Of a stretch of 6,089 bases of DNA, positions 1 through 6,089 are shown one piece after another. This stretch comes from Gammaproteobacteria bacterium (GTDB taxonomy: Bacteria; Pseudomonadota; Gammaproteobacteria; Enterobacterales; Psychrobiaceae). How positions within the stretch are numbered: position 1 is the first letter of the stretch; the number at the start of each line of letters is the position of its first letter. Under the pieces are notes generated by a model that made no database searches, was not told the origin of the DNA, and saw nothing but the letters and a program-made list of their open reading frames with translations. Location of the stretch: the NCBI GenBank assembly GCA_013214885.1, contig JABSRS010000221.1, positions 1-6,089 of the forward strand. The letters are read 5' to 3'. A program made the position numbers and the translations under genes.

Positions 1-21
1 AAGGTAACTCCCAATCCATGA
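1..21 (+). CDS. 3' end of an upstream gene, probably ubiJ (partial)
   Basis: Reading from base 1 gives six sense codons (K-V-T-P-N-P) and a TGA at 19-21. This stop overlaps the ATG of ubiB (18-20) in an ATGA arrangement, which is typical of translationally coupled operon neighbours. In many gammaproteobacteria the gene before ubiB is ubiJ, encoding the SCP2-domain accessory factor of ubiquinone synthesis, so ubiJ is the likely identity. That rests on synteny only, because six residues cannot identify a protein. The second frame is closed by a TAA at 3-5, and the third is the ubiB frame itself, so this is the only separate upstream gene end available here. Confidence 0.45.
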   Translation, partial: KVTPNP

Positions 22-1661
22 AATTTACTCGGTTACGACGTTTTTATCAGCTCAATAAAGTCTTTTTACAACACGGATTAGATGAACTAATTCCTTGGCA
101 CATGCTGCCGTGGTTTGTAAAGTTTGGTCGCCATTGTTTCTTTTGGCTCAGAAATCGTCATCAAGACAAATCCCAAGCGCAACGCCTCCGCCTTGCCCTA
201 GAGCAACTCGGTCCTGTTTATATCAAATTTGGTCAAATGCTATCGACTCGCCGCGATTTACTTAGCGAAGAAATCGCGGTTGAATTGACTAAGCTCCAAG
301 ACAGTGTGCCGCCGTTCTGTGTTAAACAAGCGGCTAAAATTATTACTGATAATTTAGGTTGTCCAATTGATCAGGTATTTAGTGATTTTGAAGCAACCCC
401 GTTGGCTAGTGCGTCAATCGCCCAAGTCCATACCGCCACACTTAAAGAAAATAATCAGAACATCGTCATTAAGGTGATTAGACCTAACATAGAACAAACG
501 ATTAAAAGTGACACCGATTTAATGGCAACGTTTGCCAGAGTCATTGAAAAATTAATTCCGATTAGTCGCCGCCTTAGACCAATAGAAGTCGTTGAGGAGT
601 ACACAAAAACAATTTTCGATGAGTTAGACATGGCTCGCGAAGCGCAAAACACCCAAAAACTGCGTAAAAATTTCGAAGGCTCAAACTCGTTATATATTCC
701 GTTAATTTATAGCGATTACTGTTATAAAAACATGCTGGTAATGGAGCGTATCTACGGTATTCCTGTGGCTGACATTCCAGCCTTAAATGCCCAAAACACT
801 AACCTTAAGCTGCTCGCTGAGCGTGGAGTAGAGGTGTTTTTCACTCAAGTATTCCGCGATAAGTTTTTTCATGCCGATATGCACCCGGGTAATGTTTTTG
901 TGTCGCGAGAAACGCCTGACAACCCTAAATACATTGGAATTGACTGTGGAATTGTTGGCACCTTAAATAGTGAAGACCAACGATATTTGGCGGAAAACTT
1001 TTTAGCCTTTTTTAACCAAGATTATCATCGCGTGGCAACGCTCCATATTGACTCAGGCTGGGTGCCAGCTGACACCAATGTTGAAGATTTCGAAAGTTCC
1101 ATTAGAAGTGTGCTAGAGCCTATTTTTGAGAAGCCGCTAGCCGAAATATCCTTTGGCCACGTCTTGGTTAATTTATTTACCACCGCCCGACGTTTTAATA
1201 TGGAAGTGCAACCTCAACTGGTATTACTCCAAAAGACCCTATTATATGTTGAAGGCTTAGGTCGACAGCTTTATCCGCAGCTCGATTTATGGCAAACCGC
1301 CAAACCTTTTTTAGAGCGCTGGATAAAAGAACAAATGGGTCCTAAGGCCTTTTATAAATCAGTTAAGTCAAACGCACCATTCTGGGTTGAGAAAATGCCA
1401 GAGCTACCAAACCTGATTTATGATAATCTAAAGTTACACCAGCGCCATCAGCAGCAGTGGCAAAATAATCAGCTGTTGATGCTAAAAAACCAGCAATTAC
1501 AGCAAAAAAGTAATTTTTGGATCGCAATAGGTAGTACTTTATTGATCTGTGCTACCCTTTTGTACATTGAAAATGGCGTATCATGGCATTCTCTTGGTTT
1601 GACTGGTGGGGGGATCATTTCTTGGTTACTTAGCTGGCAAAGTAAGAACTATACAGATTGA
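18..1661 (+). CDS. ubiB: UbiB, atypical kinase/ATPase of ubiquinone biosynthesis
   Basis: This is a complete 547-residue member of the ABC1/ADCK/UbiB protein-kinase-like family, matching the E. coli protein (546 residues) along its whole length. UbiB is needed for aerobic ubiquinone synthesis. It is thought to act as an ATPase that helps lipid intermediates reach the membrane-bound Ubi complex, not as a conventional protein kinase. Visible motifs are the family KxGQ motif (K70-Q73), the alanine-rich nucleotide loop (about 128-137, sequence [10 protein letters not shown]), the VIK lysine (K152), the catalytic-loop HADMHPGN (285-292, D287 and N292) and the metal-binding D-C-G (309-311) in place of DFG. 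The C-terminus (about 500-540) has two hydrophobic stretches that would anchor the protein in the inner membrane. The ATG at 18 overlaps the stop of the preceding gene. The nearest Shine-Dalgarno-like bases (AAGG at 1-4) lie rather far upstream, which favours coupled translation. All key residues are present. Confidence 0.97.
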   Translation: MKFTRLRRFYQLNKVFLQHGLDELIPWHMLPWFVKFGRHCFFWLRNRHQDKSQAQRLRLALEQLGPVYIKFGQMLSTRRDLLSEEIAVELTKLQDSVPPFCVKQAAKIITDNLGCPIDQVFSDFEATPLASASIAQVHTATLKENNQNIVIKVIRPNIEQTIKSDTDLMATFARVIEKLIPISRRLRPIEVVEEYTKTIFDELDMAREAQNTQKLRKNFEGSNSLYIPLIYSDYCYKNMLVMERIYGIPVADIPALNAQNTNLKLLAERGVEVFFTQVFRDKFFHADMHPGNVFVSRETPDNPKYIGIDCGIVGTLNSEDQRYLAENFLAFFNQDYHRVATLHIDSGWVPADTNVEDFESSIRSVLEPIFEKPLAEISFGHVLVNLFTTARRFNMEVQPQLVLLQKTLLYVEGLGRQLYPQLDLWQTAKPFLERWIKEQMGPKAFYKSVKSNAPFWVEKMPELPNLIYDNLKLHQRHQQQWQNNQLLMLKNQQLQQKSNFWIAIGSTLLICATLLYIENGVSWHSLGLTGGGIISWLLSWQSKNYTD

Positions 1662-1718
1662 ACCTATCGTAACTAATTTAGGTCAACCTTATTATTAATA
1701 TTATATTTTGGAGTCGTA
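1662..1718. other. ubiB-tatA intergenic gap with small inverted repeat
   Basis: This 57-bp gap is the longest in the window. Its first part contains an inverted repeat: ACCTA at 1662-1666 pairs with TAGGT at 1679-1683. The stem can be extended by TTG (1658-1660) with CAA (1684-1686) across one bulged A, giving 8 bp around a 12-nt loop that begins at the ubiB stop codon. The second part (1689-1709) is almost entirely A and T, as expected for the -10 region of a tatA promoter, but I see no convincing -35 hexamer at the right distance. No run of T directly follows the stem, so it is not a standard intrinsic terminator. The gap may hold the tat operon promoter, as in E. coli where tatA has its own, but this is inference. 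Confidence 0.4.
1709..1713 (+). promoter_or_regulatory. Ribosome binding site of tatA
   Basis: TGGAG lies five bases before the ATG at 1719. It is one of the two clear Shine-Dalgarno sequences in the window, consistent with TatA being made in excess over TatB and TatC. It supports the ATG at 1719 as the tatA start. Confidence 0.7.
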
Positions 1719-1946
1719 ATGGGCAACGTCGGTATTTGGCAACTTCTTATTGTCGCAGTAATCATCATCCTTCTTTTTGGAACTAAGAAACTACGCACCC
1801 TAGGTAGCGATCTCGGTTCGTCGGTCAAAGGCTTCAAGAAAGCCATGGCATCAGAAGAAGAAAAGAAAGCGATGGATGAAAAAGAGCAATCGGATACGAT
1901 TGCAACAAAAGAAACTATCGAAAACAAAGACGAAAAACAGGTTTAA
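1719..1946 (+). CDS. tatA: TatA, pore-forming subunit of the twin-arginine translocase
   Basis: TatA oligomerises around the TatBC receptor to let folded proteins with twin-arginine signal peptides cross the inner membrane. The 75-residue product has the standard build. A short N-terminal membrane helix (about 6-20) carries the polar Q8 of TatA proteins. It is followed by the F20-G21 hinge and an amphipathic helix (about 22-43, with the conserved F39 and the GFKKAM end). The tail is highly charged, rich in E, K and D, and probably unstructured. The first 43 residues are nearly those of E. coli TatA, while the tail is shorter (E. coli has 89 residues). Q8 and the TatA-type FGTKKL hinge separate it from TatB. 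It is the first gene of a tight tatABC cluster, with tatB starting 6 nt after its stop. Confidence 0.97.
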   Translation: MGNVGIWQLLIVAVIIILLFGTKKLRTLGSDLGSSVKGFKKAMASEEEKKAMDEKEQSDTIATKETIENKDEKQV

Positions 1947-1952
1947 CTCTTT

Positions 1953-2312
1953 ATGTTCGATATAGGATTATGGGAATTAATCATTATCGGTATTCTCGGG
2001 CTAGTCGTGCTAGGACCAGAACGGCTGCCTACCGCAGTACGTACCGCGTCACAGTGGATTAAGACTGCTAAGAAAATGGCCAATAGTGTTAAAGATGAGC
2101 TAGCCCAAGAGCTTGAGATTGAGAAACTTCATTCAGATCTAAAAAAAGCAGAATCTTACTCGAAAGACTTAAACATCAACGCCATCCCAGAAGAGCTCCA
2201 CGAGTCGATTAAGTCGCTACAAGAAGCGGCCAGAGATGTCACTCGTCCTTACGAAAACTCAGGGAAAAGGGTCGAAGATCCTGAACCAGAGCCAGCAAAA
2301 GACAAAGAATAA
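1953..2312 (+). CDS. tatB: TatB, twin-arginine translocase receptor subunit
   Basis: TatB binds TatC and forms the receptor complex that recognises twin-arginine signal peptides before TatA is recruited. The 119-residue product opens with MFDIG and the TatB-specific polar residue E8 in the membrane helix (about 5-20). The G21-P22 hinge with ERLP follows, then a long, charged amphipathic helix (about 26-75) and a second predicted helical stretch (about 79-95). The C-terminus is rich in P, E and K ([10 protein letters not shown]). It is clearly shorter than E. coli TatB (171 residues) because the variable, dispensable tail is short; the conserved core is intact. The Shine-Dalgarno is weak (AACAGG near 1936-1941, inside tatA), so translation is probably coupled to tatA. 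tatC follows after 2 nt. Confidence 0.96.
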   Translation: MFDIGLWELIIIGILGLVVLGPERLPTAVRTASQWIKTAKKMANSVKDELAQELEIEKLHSDLKKAESYSKDLNINAIPEELHESIKSLQEAARDVTRPYENSGKRVEDPEPEPAKDKE

Positions 2313-2314
2313 TT

Positions 2315-3058
2315 ATGTCCCAACAACAACCATTAATTACTCACCTAATGGAGCTTAGGAACGGCTTATTACGAGCTGTTCTTAGCATATTTTTGATATT
2401 TATTTGTTTAGTTTACTTTTCAAATGATATTTATCACTTTGTATCGCAACCATTAATTCAGCAGTTACCCGAAGGTTCAACGATGATAGCCACGGGAGTA
2501 ACTTCTTCATTTTTCGCCCCGTTTAAATTAACCTTAATGCTGTCGTTTTTTATCGCGATCCCTTTTGTACTGCATCAAATTTGGTCCTTTATTGCACCAG
2601 CGTTGTACAAACACGAAAAACGCTTAGTTGCACCATTATTATTTTCTAGCACCTTACTTTTTTATGCTGGGATCGCGTTTGCTTACTTTGTGGTATTTCC
2701 GGTTATCTTTGGTTTCTTTACCAGCGTAGCGCCTGAAGGTGTAACCATAGCCACTGATATACAAAGCTATCTTGATTTTATCTTAAAATTATTTTTTGCT
2801 TTTGGCTTAGCATTTGAAATTCCAATTGCGATTGTTTTATTGTGTTGGAGTGGTGCGACTACCCCTAAAGATTTACGCAAGAAACGCCCTTATGTCGTGG
2901 TCGGTGCTTTTGTCATTGGCATGCTATTAACACCGCCAGATATTATTTCCCAGTCAATGTTAGCCGTGCCGATGTTATTACTATTTGAATGTGGTTTAAT
3001 AGTCGCCTCTCTCTATCAACCTAAACGTGAAGAAGAAGCGAACGAATCCGATGAATAA
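2315..3058 (+). CDS. tatC: TatC, signal-peptide-binding membrane subunit of the Tat translocase
   Basis: TatC is the six-helix inner-membrane protein that binds the twin-arginine motif and nucleates the translocon. The 247-residue product aligns with E. coli TatC (258 residues) at an offset of two, and every functional residue I could check is kept. These are the N-terminal HLMELR motif with E13 and R15, P46 in the first periplasmic loop, F92 and E101 in the first cytoplasmic loop (signal-peptide contact site, in the [12 protein letters not shown] segment), E168 in the fourth helix and D209 after LLTPPD. Six hydrophobic segments lie at about 20-36, 70-92, 106-130, 153-178, 191-206 and 210-228. 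The C-terminal tail is short and acidic. The start lies 2 nt after the tatB stop with no strong Shine-Dalgarno, which suggests coupling. Its last 8 nt overlap the start of the next gene. Confidence 0.98.
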   Translation: MSQQQPLITHLMELRNGLLRAVLSIFLIFICLVYFSNDIYHFVSQPLIQQLPEGSTMIATGVTSSFFAPFKLTLMLSFFIAIPFVLHQIWSFIAPALYKHEKRLVAPLLFSSTLLFYAGIAFAYFVVFPVIFGFFTSVAPEGVTIATDIQSYLDFILKLFFAFGLAFEIPIAIVLLCWSGATTPKDLRKKRPYVVVGAFVIGMLLTPPDIISQSMLAVPMLLLFECGLIVASLYQPKREEEANESDE

Positions 3059-3527
3059 AATATTAATATCAACAATTTTAATTAGCATGAGTTGTTTAGC
3101 AACTGCCAGCACCATTGAGCAGCGCTTAATAAAGTGCTCTCAAATAGAGACAAGCCCGCTACGTTTAAGTTGTTTTGACACGCTCACCAGTACCATCAAC
3201 ATCAAACAGCTTAATCAGAGCGAAAAAATAGCAAAGCAGAACACTGAGGTTACAGCAAAAGAGTCTAAGCAAGTTTTTGGTTTTGAACTTAAGCAGCTAG
3301 TAAAAACACCGGATGAAATAGTCGCAACAATTACTACTCTGCGTAAGAACCCTCGTGGACTTTATGTCGTTAGTATTGATAACCAACAGGTTTGGAAGCA
3401 AAAATCATCTAGTAGCTTTAAGCTCAAACTGGGCGATAAAGTATTTATTAAAAAGGGTGCTTTGGGATCTTTCTTTCTAGGTAAAGAAGGGAGAAATAAA
3501 AGAATCAAGGTCAAAAGAATCAAATAA
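3051..3527 (+). CDS. Small exported protein of unknown function, between tatC and tatD
   Basis: The 158-residue product begins with a Sec-type signal peptide: a hydrophobic run at about 4-16 and an A-T-A cleavage motif ending near A19. It has no twin-arginine pair and no good lipobox. The mature N-terminus has a pair of cysteines in a C-x-x-I-(x)8-C-[FY]-D pattern (C29, C41, D43), a motif seen at the start of many small proteobacterial periplasmic proteins; a disulfide is possible. A low-complexity K/E/Q/S linker follows (about 55-75). The C-terminal domain looks all-beta, with QVW (113-115), [15 protein letters not shown] and a basic end (IKVKRIK). I recognise this as a recurrent conserved architecture but know no function. 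I chose the ATG at 3051. A GTG at 3027 in the same frame would add eight residues (MKKKRTNP) and still give a plausible signal peptide. The gene overlaps tatC by 8 nt and tatD by 1 nt (TAATG), so it is probably co-translated with the Tat genes. Confidence 0.85.
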   Translation: MNKILISTILISMSCLATASTIEQRLIKCSQIETSPLRLSCFDTLTSTINIKQLNQSEKIAKQNTEVTAKESKQVFGFELKQLVKTPDEIVATITTLRKNPRGLYVVSIDNQQVWKQKSSSSFKLKLGDKVFIKKGALGSFFLGKEGRNKRIKVKRIK

Positions 3528-4324
3528 TGGTCACTCATTTAATTGATATTGCGGTTAACCTTGCTTCATCTCAGTTTAAAGAGAATCAGTCAGAGATCAT
3601 TGCTCGGGCGCACAATGCGAACGTCACAGCGATGATCGCTTTAGGCTGTAATTTAACCAGTAGTGAGCAAGCATTAAGCTTTGCCAAGACATTTCCTGGC
3701 TCTGTTTATGCGACAGCAGGAATACATCCTCACGATGCATCTTCGTTCACCGCCTCAACCACCAATAGTTTAAAATTCCTAGCTGATCAGCCAGAAGTTG
3801 TCGCTATTGGTGAATGTGGTTTAGACTATAATCGTGACTTTTCGCCGCGGGACCAGCAGCGCCATGCCTTTGAACAACAGTTACAATTGGCCATTGAGCT
3901 CGAACTGCCTGTCATTACCCACCAACGAGATGCTCACGATGATTTTATCGAAATCCTTGCGCGTTACCGTAGTCGCTTAACCAACGTGGTGCTTCATTGT
4001 TTCACCGGCACTGAAAGCGAATTACTTGACTGTATTGAACTCGATTTGCATATTGGAATTACGGGCTGGATTTGTGATGAGCGACGTGGACTTGAGCTCC
4101 AGCGAATTGTAAAACTCATTCCAGATAATAGACTGATGCTAGAAACAGACGCGCCGTTCTTATTACCCCGTAATATGCGGCCAAAACCAAAATCTCGGAC
4201 CAATGAGCCTGCGTTCTTACCACACATAGCTCAAGACATTGCTAATGCGCGGCAACAGGATCTTGCCAGCCTTTTAGATTATTGTTACAAAAATACGGTA
4301 GAATTTTTTAACTTAGATCAATAA
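3527..4324 (+). CDS. tatD: TatD, metal-dependent nuclease of the TatD family
   Basis: TatD is a cytoplasmic TIM-barrel hydrolase of the amidohydrolase superfamily. E. coli TatD has Mg-dependent 3'-5' exonuclease activity and is not required for Tat export despite its operon position. The 265-residue product matches E. coli TatD closely over its full length. Family positions visible are H67 (AGIHPHD), E96 (GECGLDYNR), H132 (THQRDAH), H157 (LHCFTG) and D208 (ETDAP), expected to form the metal and catalytic site. As in E. coli TatD, the N-terminus (DIAVNLASSQF) lacks the H-x-[HD] metal pair found in the YcfH/TATDN1-type paralogues, which places it in the true TatD branch. Its ATG shares one base with the stop of the preceding gene and no good Shine-Dalgarno stands close by, so translation is probably by termination-reinitiation. 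Confidence 0.95.
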   Translation: MVTHLIDIAVNLASSQFKENQSEIIARAHNANVTAMIALGCNLTSSEQALSFAKTFPGSVYATAGIHPHDASSFTASTTNSLKFLADQPEVVAIGECGLDYNRDFSPRDQQRHAFEQQLQLAIELELPVITHQRDAHDDFIEILARYRSRLTNVVLHCFTGTESELLDCIELDLHIGITGWICDERRGLELQRIVKLIPDNRLMLETDAPFLLPRNMRPKPKSRTNEPAFLPHIAQDIANARQQDLASLLDYCYKNTVEFFNLDQ

Positions 4325-4330
4325 GAGGGA
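4324..4330 (+). promoter_or_regulatory. Ribosome binding site of the diguanylate cyclase gene
   Basis: AGAGGGA begins at the last base of the tatD stop codon and ends six bases before the ATG at 4337. It is a good Shine-Dalgarno and settles the start at 4337 over an in-frame ATG at 4361, which would remove the positive n-region residue of the signal peptide. Confidence 0.65.
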
Positions 4331-4336
4331 TCATTG

Positions 4337-6089
4337 ATGCTAGCTTTGCATATAAACAGGATGTTGTTACTTGGGGGGCTATTTCTGGTCTCGATACTGC
4401 CCTTTTTATACGCTAGCCAACCTAGCGAATCATCACCCGTCTCGGTTAAATTTATTGAGTCAAGCCACCAAATATCAAATATTACTGAATTGCTGGCACA
4501 CCCGAGCGAGCAATGGCAACCAATTAGCCAATCACCAAAATTCGAGTTGTTAAGTAAGGATTATTGGCTCAAAGCCAACGTCGACTTAACTAATTTTTCC
4601 AATATCAATGATTTTTTGCTGTTGAAAATTAACAATCGGTTGCTTGAACAATTGTCGGTATATTTAGGTAACGACAACTCTAGCCAACTGGTTTCATTAA
4701 CAAGTCATGATTTTAGCTATCAGATCCCCAGGCCTTATGGCCAAGATGTTACCTTCTACATCAGGTATCGCGGTCAAACACCCTCGCATTTAAACTTAAC
4801 GGTCGAACCCGCGGTTCATTATATTGAAGACATCAAGCTCCAAATGATTTTAATCGGGATATTGATCGGGCTGCTAACATTAACCGCTGGTTTTTACGCC
4901 TTGGTTTATACCGCGACTGGTGAAAAGCATTATCTATATCTCGCTTGCTATCTGGTGATGACGCTGTTGTTGATCGTCGCCATTCAAGGTCTTAGTTCGT
5001 TATATCTATGGCATGGAATTGCACCATTTAATAAGTCGATTGTTGAGGTGCTATGTATTTTAAGTGTCTACTTTGGACATAAGCACAGTGCGTTGTTTTT
5101 ACCATCAAAAGGATTACCGCTAAGTCATCGCGCCACTACAAAATGGTTTGAGCGATTATTACTAACTTTTGCCGCTATCACGGCTTTTTCCTCGTTGGTA
5201 CTATCTAGCGCTATTACGTTAATTTTATGTCTAGTGAGTGGCGTAATCGTTACTGGCTACATTACAATGCTCTATCGAAGAAAAGTACCTTTAACCAGCT
5301 ATTATCTTATTGCATGGTCAGCATTGGTATTTGGTCTCTTCCTAGCTGGAACTAGTTATCTCGGCATATTTAACCGTATTATTGCTCCAGAATCCTTGAT
5401 GAATCTAGCTTTTGGTATTCCAGCAATGGTATTTTGTTACATCACCAGTCGTCATTTTTTCAAACAACACCAGCTTGCTGAAACTAAGAATCAAAATATT
5501 GCACTTGAGTTTGCAACCTACCAAGAGCAGCAAGATCTCAATCAGCACAATCTCGAAGCCATGGTCGACGAACGCACCTTTGAGCTCAATATGACCCTGC
5601 GAGAATTACAAGAAACCAACACCCGGCTCGAGGAACAAACCACCATAGACGCCTTAACGGGGGTTAAAAATAGAAAATTCTTTGACCTGCGCTACCAAGC
5701 TGAACTGAGATTAAGCCGCCGCCAACACAGCCCAATCTCGGTGTTATTACTTGATGCTGACAAATTTAAAGACGTAAATGACAATTATGGTCATTTAGTC
5801 GGCGATCAAGTTTTAATTGAAATATGTCGACGGGCAACAAGTACCTTAAATAGACCTAACGATCATGTGTGTCGCTACGGAGGCGAAGAGTTTGTTATTT
5901 TACTCCCCAATACCGATAGTAAGGGTGCCTTTAAGGTCGCGGAGTCAATTCGAGAAAATATTGCAAAAACTTTAATTTATGCTGATTCACATCAACTCAG
6001 TGTTACCGTAAGTATTGGAGTATCAACCACCATTGTAGAAGCTAATTTAGACCCTAAGGCTTTATTTGCAGCGGCAGACAAAGCACTGT
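4337..6089 (+). CDS. Membrane diguanylate cyclase with 7TMR-DISM periplasmic sensor (3' end cut off)
   Basis: The frame is open from the ATG at 4337 to the window end: 584 codons, with probably only the last part of the GGDEF domain missing. Domains in order are a signal peptide (about 1-26); a periplasmic lectin-like 7TMR-DISMED2 domain (about 35-165, with the family YWL motif at 76-78); seven membrane helices of the 7TMR-DISM type (about 168-373); a signalling coiled coil (about 376-436, including VDERTFELN); and a GGDEF domain from D438 (DALTGVKNR). The cyclase looks active: D473 for metal, N481 and D490 for the guanine base, and G515-G516-E517-E518-F519. The inhibitory RxxD (R506-D509) lies exactly five residues before GGEEF, so product feedback is expected. 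The family role is to make c-di-GMP from two GTP in response to a periplasmic ligand; the ligand is not predictable here. It starts 12 nt after tatD and may be co-transcribed with it. Confidence 0.95.
   Translation, partial: MLALHINRMLLLGGLFLVSILPFLYASQPSESSPVSVKFIESSHQISNITELLAHPSEQWQPISQSPKFELLSKDYWLKANVDLTNFSNINDFLLLKINNRLLEQLSVYLGNDNSSQLVSLTSHDFSYQIPRPYGQDVTFYIRYRGQTPSHLNLTVEPAVHYIEDIKLQMILIGILIGLLTLTAGFYALVYTATGEKHYLYLACYLVMTLLLIVAIQGLSSLYLWHGIAPFNKSIVEVLCILSVYFGHKHSALFLPSKGLPLSHRATTKWFERLLLTFAAITAFSSLVLSSAITLILCLVSGVIVTGYITMLYRRKVPLTSYYLIAWSALVFGLFLAGTSYLGIFNRIIAPESLMNLAFGIPAMVFCYITSRHFFKQHQLAETKNQNIALEFATYQEQQDLNQHNLEAMVDERTFELNMTLRELQETNTRLEEQTTIDALTGVKNRKFFDLRYQAELRLSRRQHSPISVLLLDADKFKDVNDNYGHLVGDQVLIEICRRATSTLNRPNDHVCRYGGEEFVILLPNTDSKGAFKVAESIRENIAKTLIYADSHQLSVTVSIGVSTTIVEANLDPKALFAAADKAL

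Noticed and set aside
455..652. A 65-codon frame on the - strand
   Set aside because: It is antisense to the conserved kinase-like core of ubiB, and its composition is what the complement of that gene would give.
1703..1708. TATATT as the -10 box of a tatA promoter
   Set aside because: The region where the -35 box should lie (around 1680-1685) does not resemble TTGACA, so I do not call a defined promoter, only an AT-rich gap that could hold one.
1673..1927. An 84-codon frame on the - strand
   Set aside because: It is the antisense shadow of tatA; its serine- and phenylalanine-rich sequence reflects the complement of Lys/Glu codons.
3051..3110. Small exported protein as a Tat substrate or a lipoprotein
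   Set aside because: The signal peptide has no twin-arginine pair in either start version. The cysteine at residue 15 is preceded by S-M-S, not by a lipobox.
3994..4227. A 77-codon frame on the - strand
   Set aside because: It is antisense to the most conserved part of tatD, with no independent support.
4299..4304. TAGAAT as a -10 box for a promoter of the diguanylate cyclase gene
   Set aside because: No acceptable -35 hexamer lies 16-18 bases upstream, and the bases code for conserved-length TatD C-terminus. The AT-rich codons explain the match.
4371..4553. A 60-codon reading frame in another frame on the + strand
   Set aside because: It lies inside the start of the diguanylate cyclase gene, which has a ribosome binding site, signal peptide and recognisable domains through this stretch. 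The alternative has no recognisable features.
5412..5594. A second 60-codon frame on the + strand
   Set aside because: It overlaps the last membrane helix and coiled coil of the diguanylate cyclase in another frame. It has no recognisable motif or ribosome binding site.

Overview
The window looks like an ordinary chromosomal block of a marine-type gammaproteobacterium, probably Alteromonadales (Colwellia, Thalassotalea, Shewanella or a relative). This is inferred from three things: the order ubiB-tatA-tatB-tatC-tatD, proteins very close to their Escherichia coli counterparts (especially UbiB, TatC and TatD), and a moderately AT-rich composition. The genus cannot be fixed from the sequence alone. 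All genes lie on the + strand and almost no space is left between them.

Layout: bases 1-21 hold what is probably the last six codons of the preceding gene (ubiJ by synteny), overlapping the start of ubiB. ubiB (18-1661) is complete and encodes the atypical kinase/ATPase of ubiquinone synthesis. A 57-bp AT-rich gap with a small inverted repeat leads to tatA (1719-1946), tatB (1953-2312) and tatC (2315-3058), a full twin-arginine translocase. A 158-codon gene for a small exported protein of unknown function (3051-3527) overlaps the end of tatC by 8 nt and the start of tatD by 1 nt. tatD (3527-4324) encodes a metal-dependent nuclease of the TatD family. Twelve bases further on begins a long reading frame (4337 to the window end, 3' end cut off). 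It encodes a membrane diguanylate cyclase with a periplasmic 7TMR-DISM sensor region and a GGDEF domain that keeps both its active site and its inhibitory site.

How it fits together: tatA to tatD, with the inserted small gene, reads as one translationally coupled operon, and the diguanylate cyclase may be its last or next gene. The shared theme is the inner membrane and periplasm: respiratory quinone supply, export of folded (often cofactor-bearing respiratory) proteins, and a sensor that converts a periplasmic cue into c-di-GMP. I found no mobile element, CRISPR array, tRNA, rRNA or convincing terminator. I also see no clearly undescribed system. The least explained items are the small exported protein lodged between tatC and tatD, and the attachment of a c-di-GMP sensor gene to a Tat operon.
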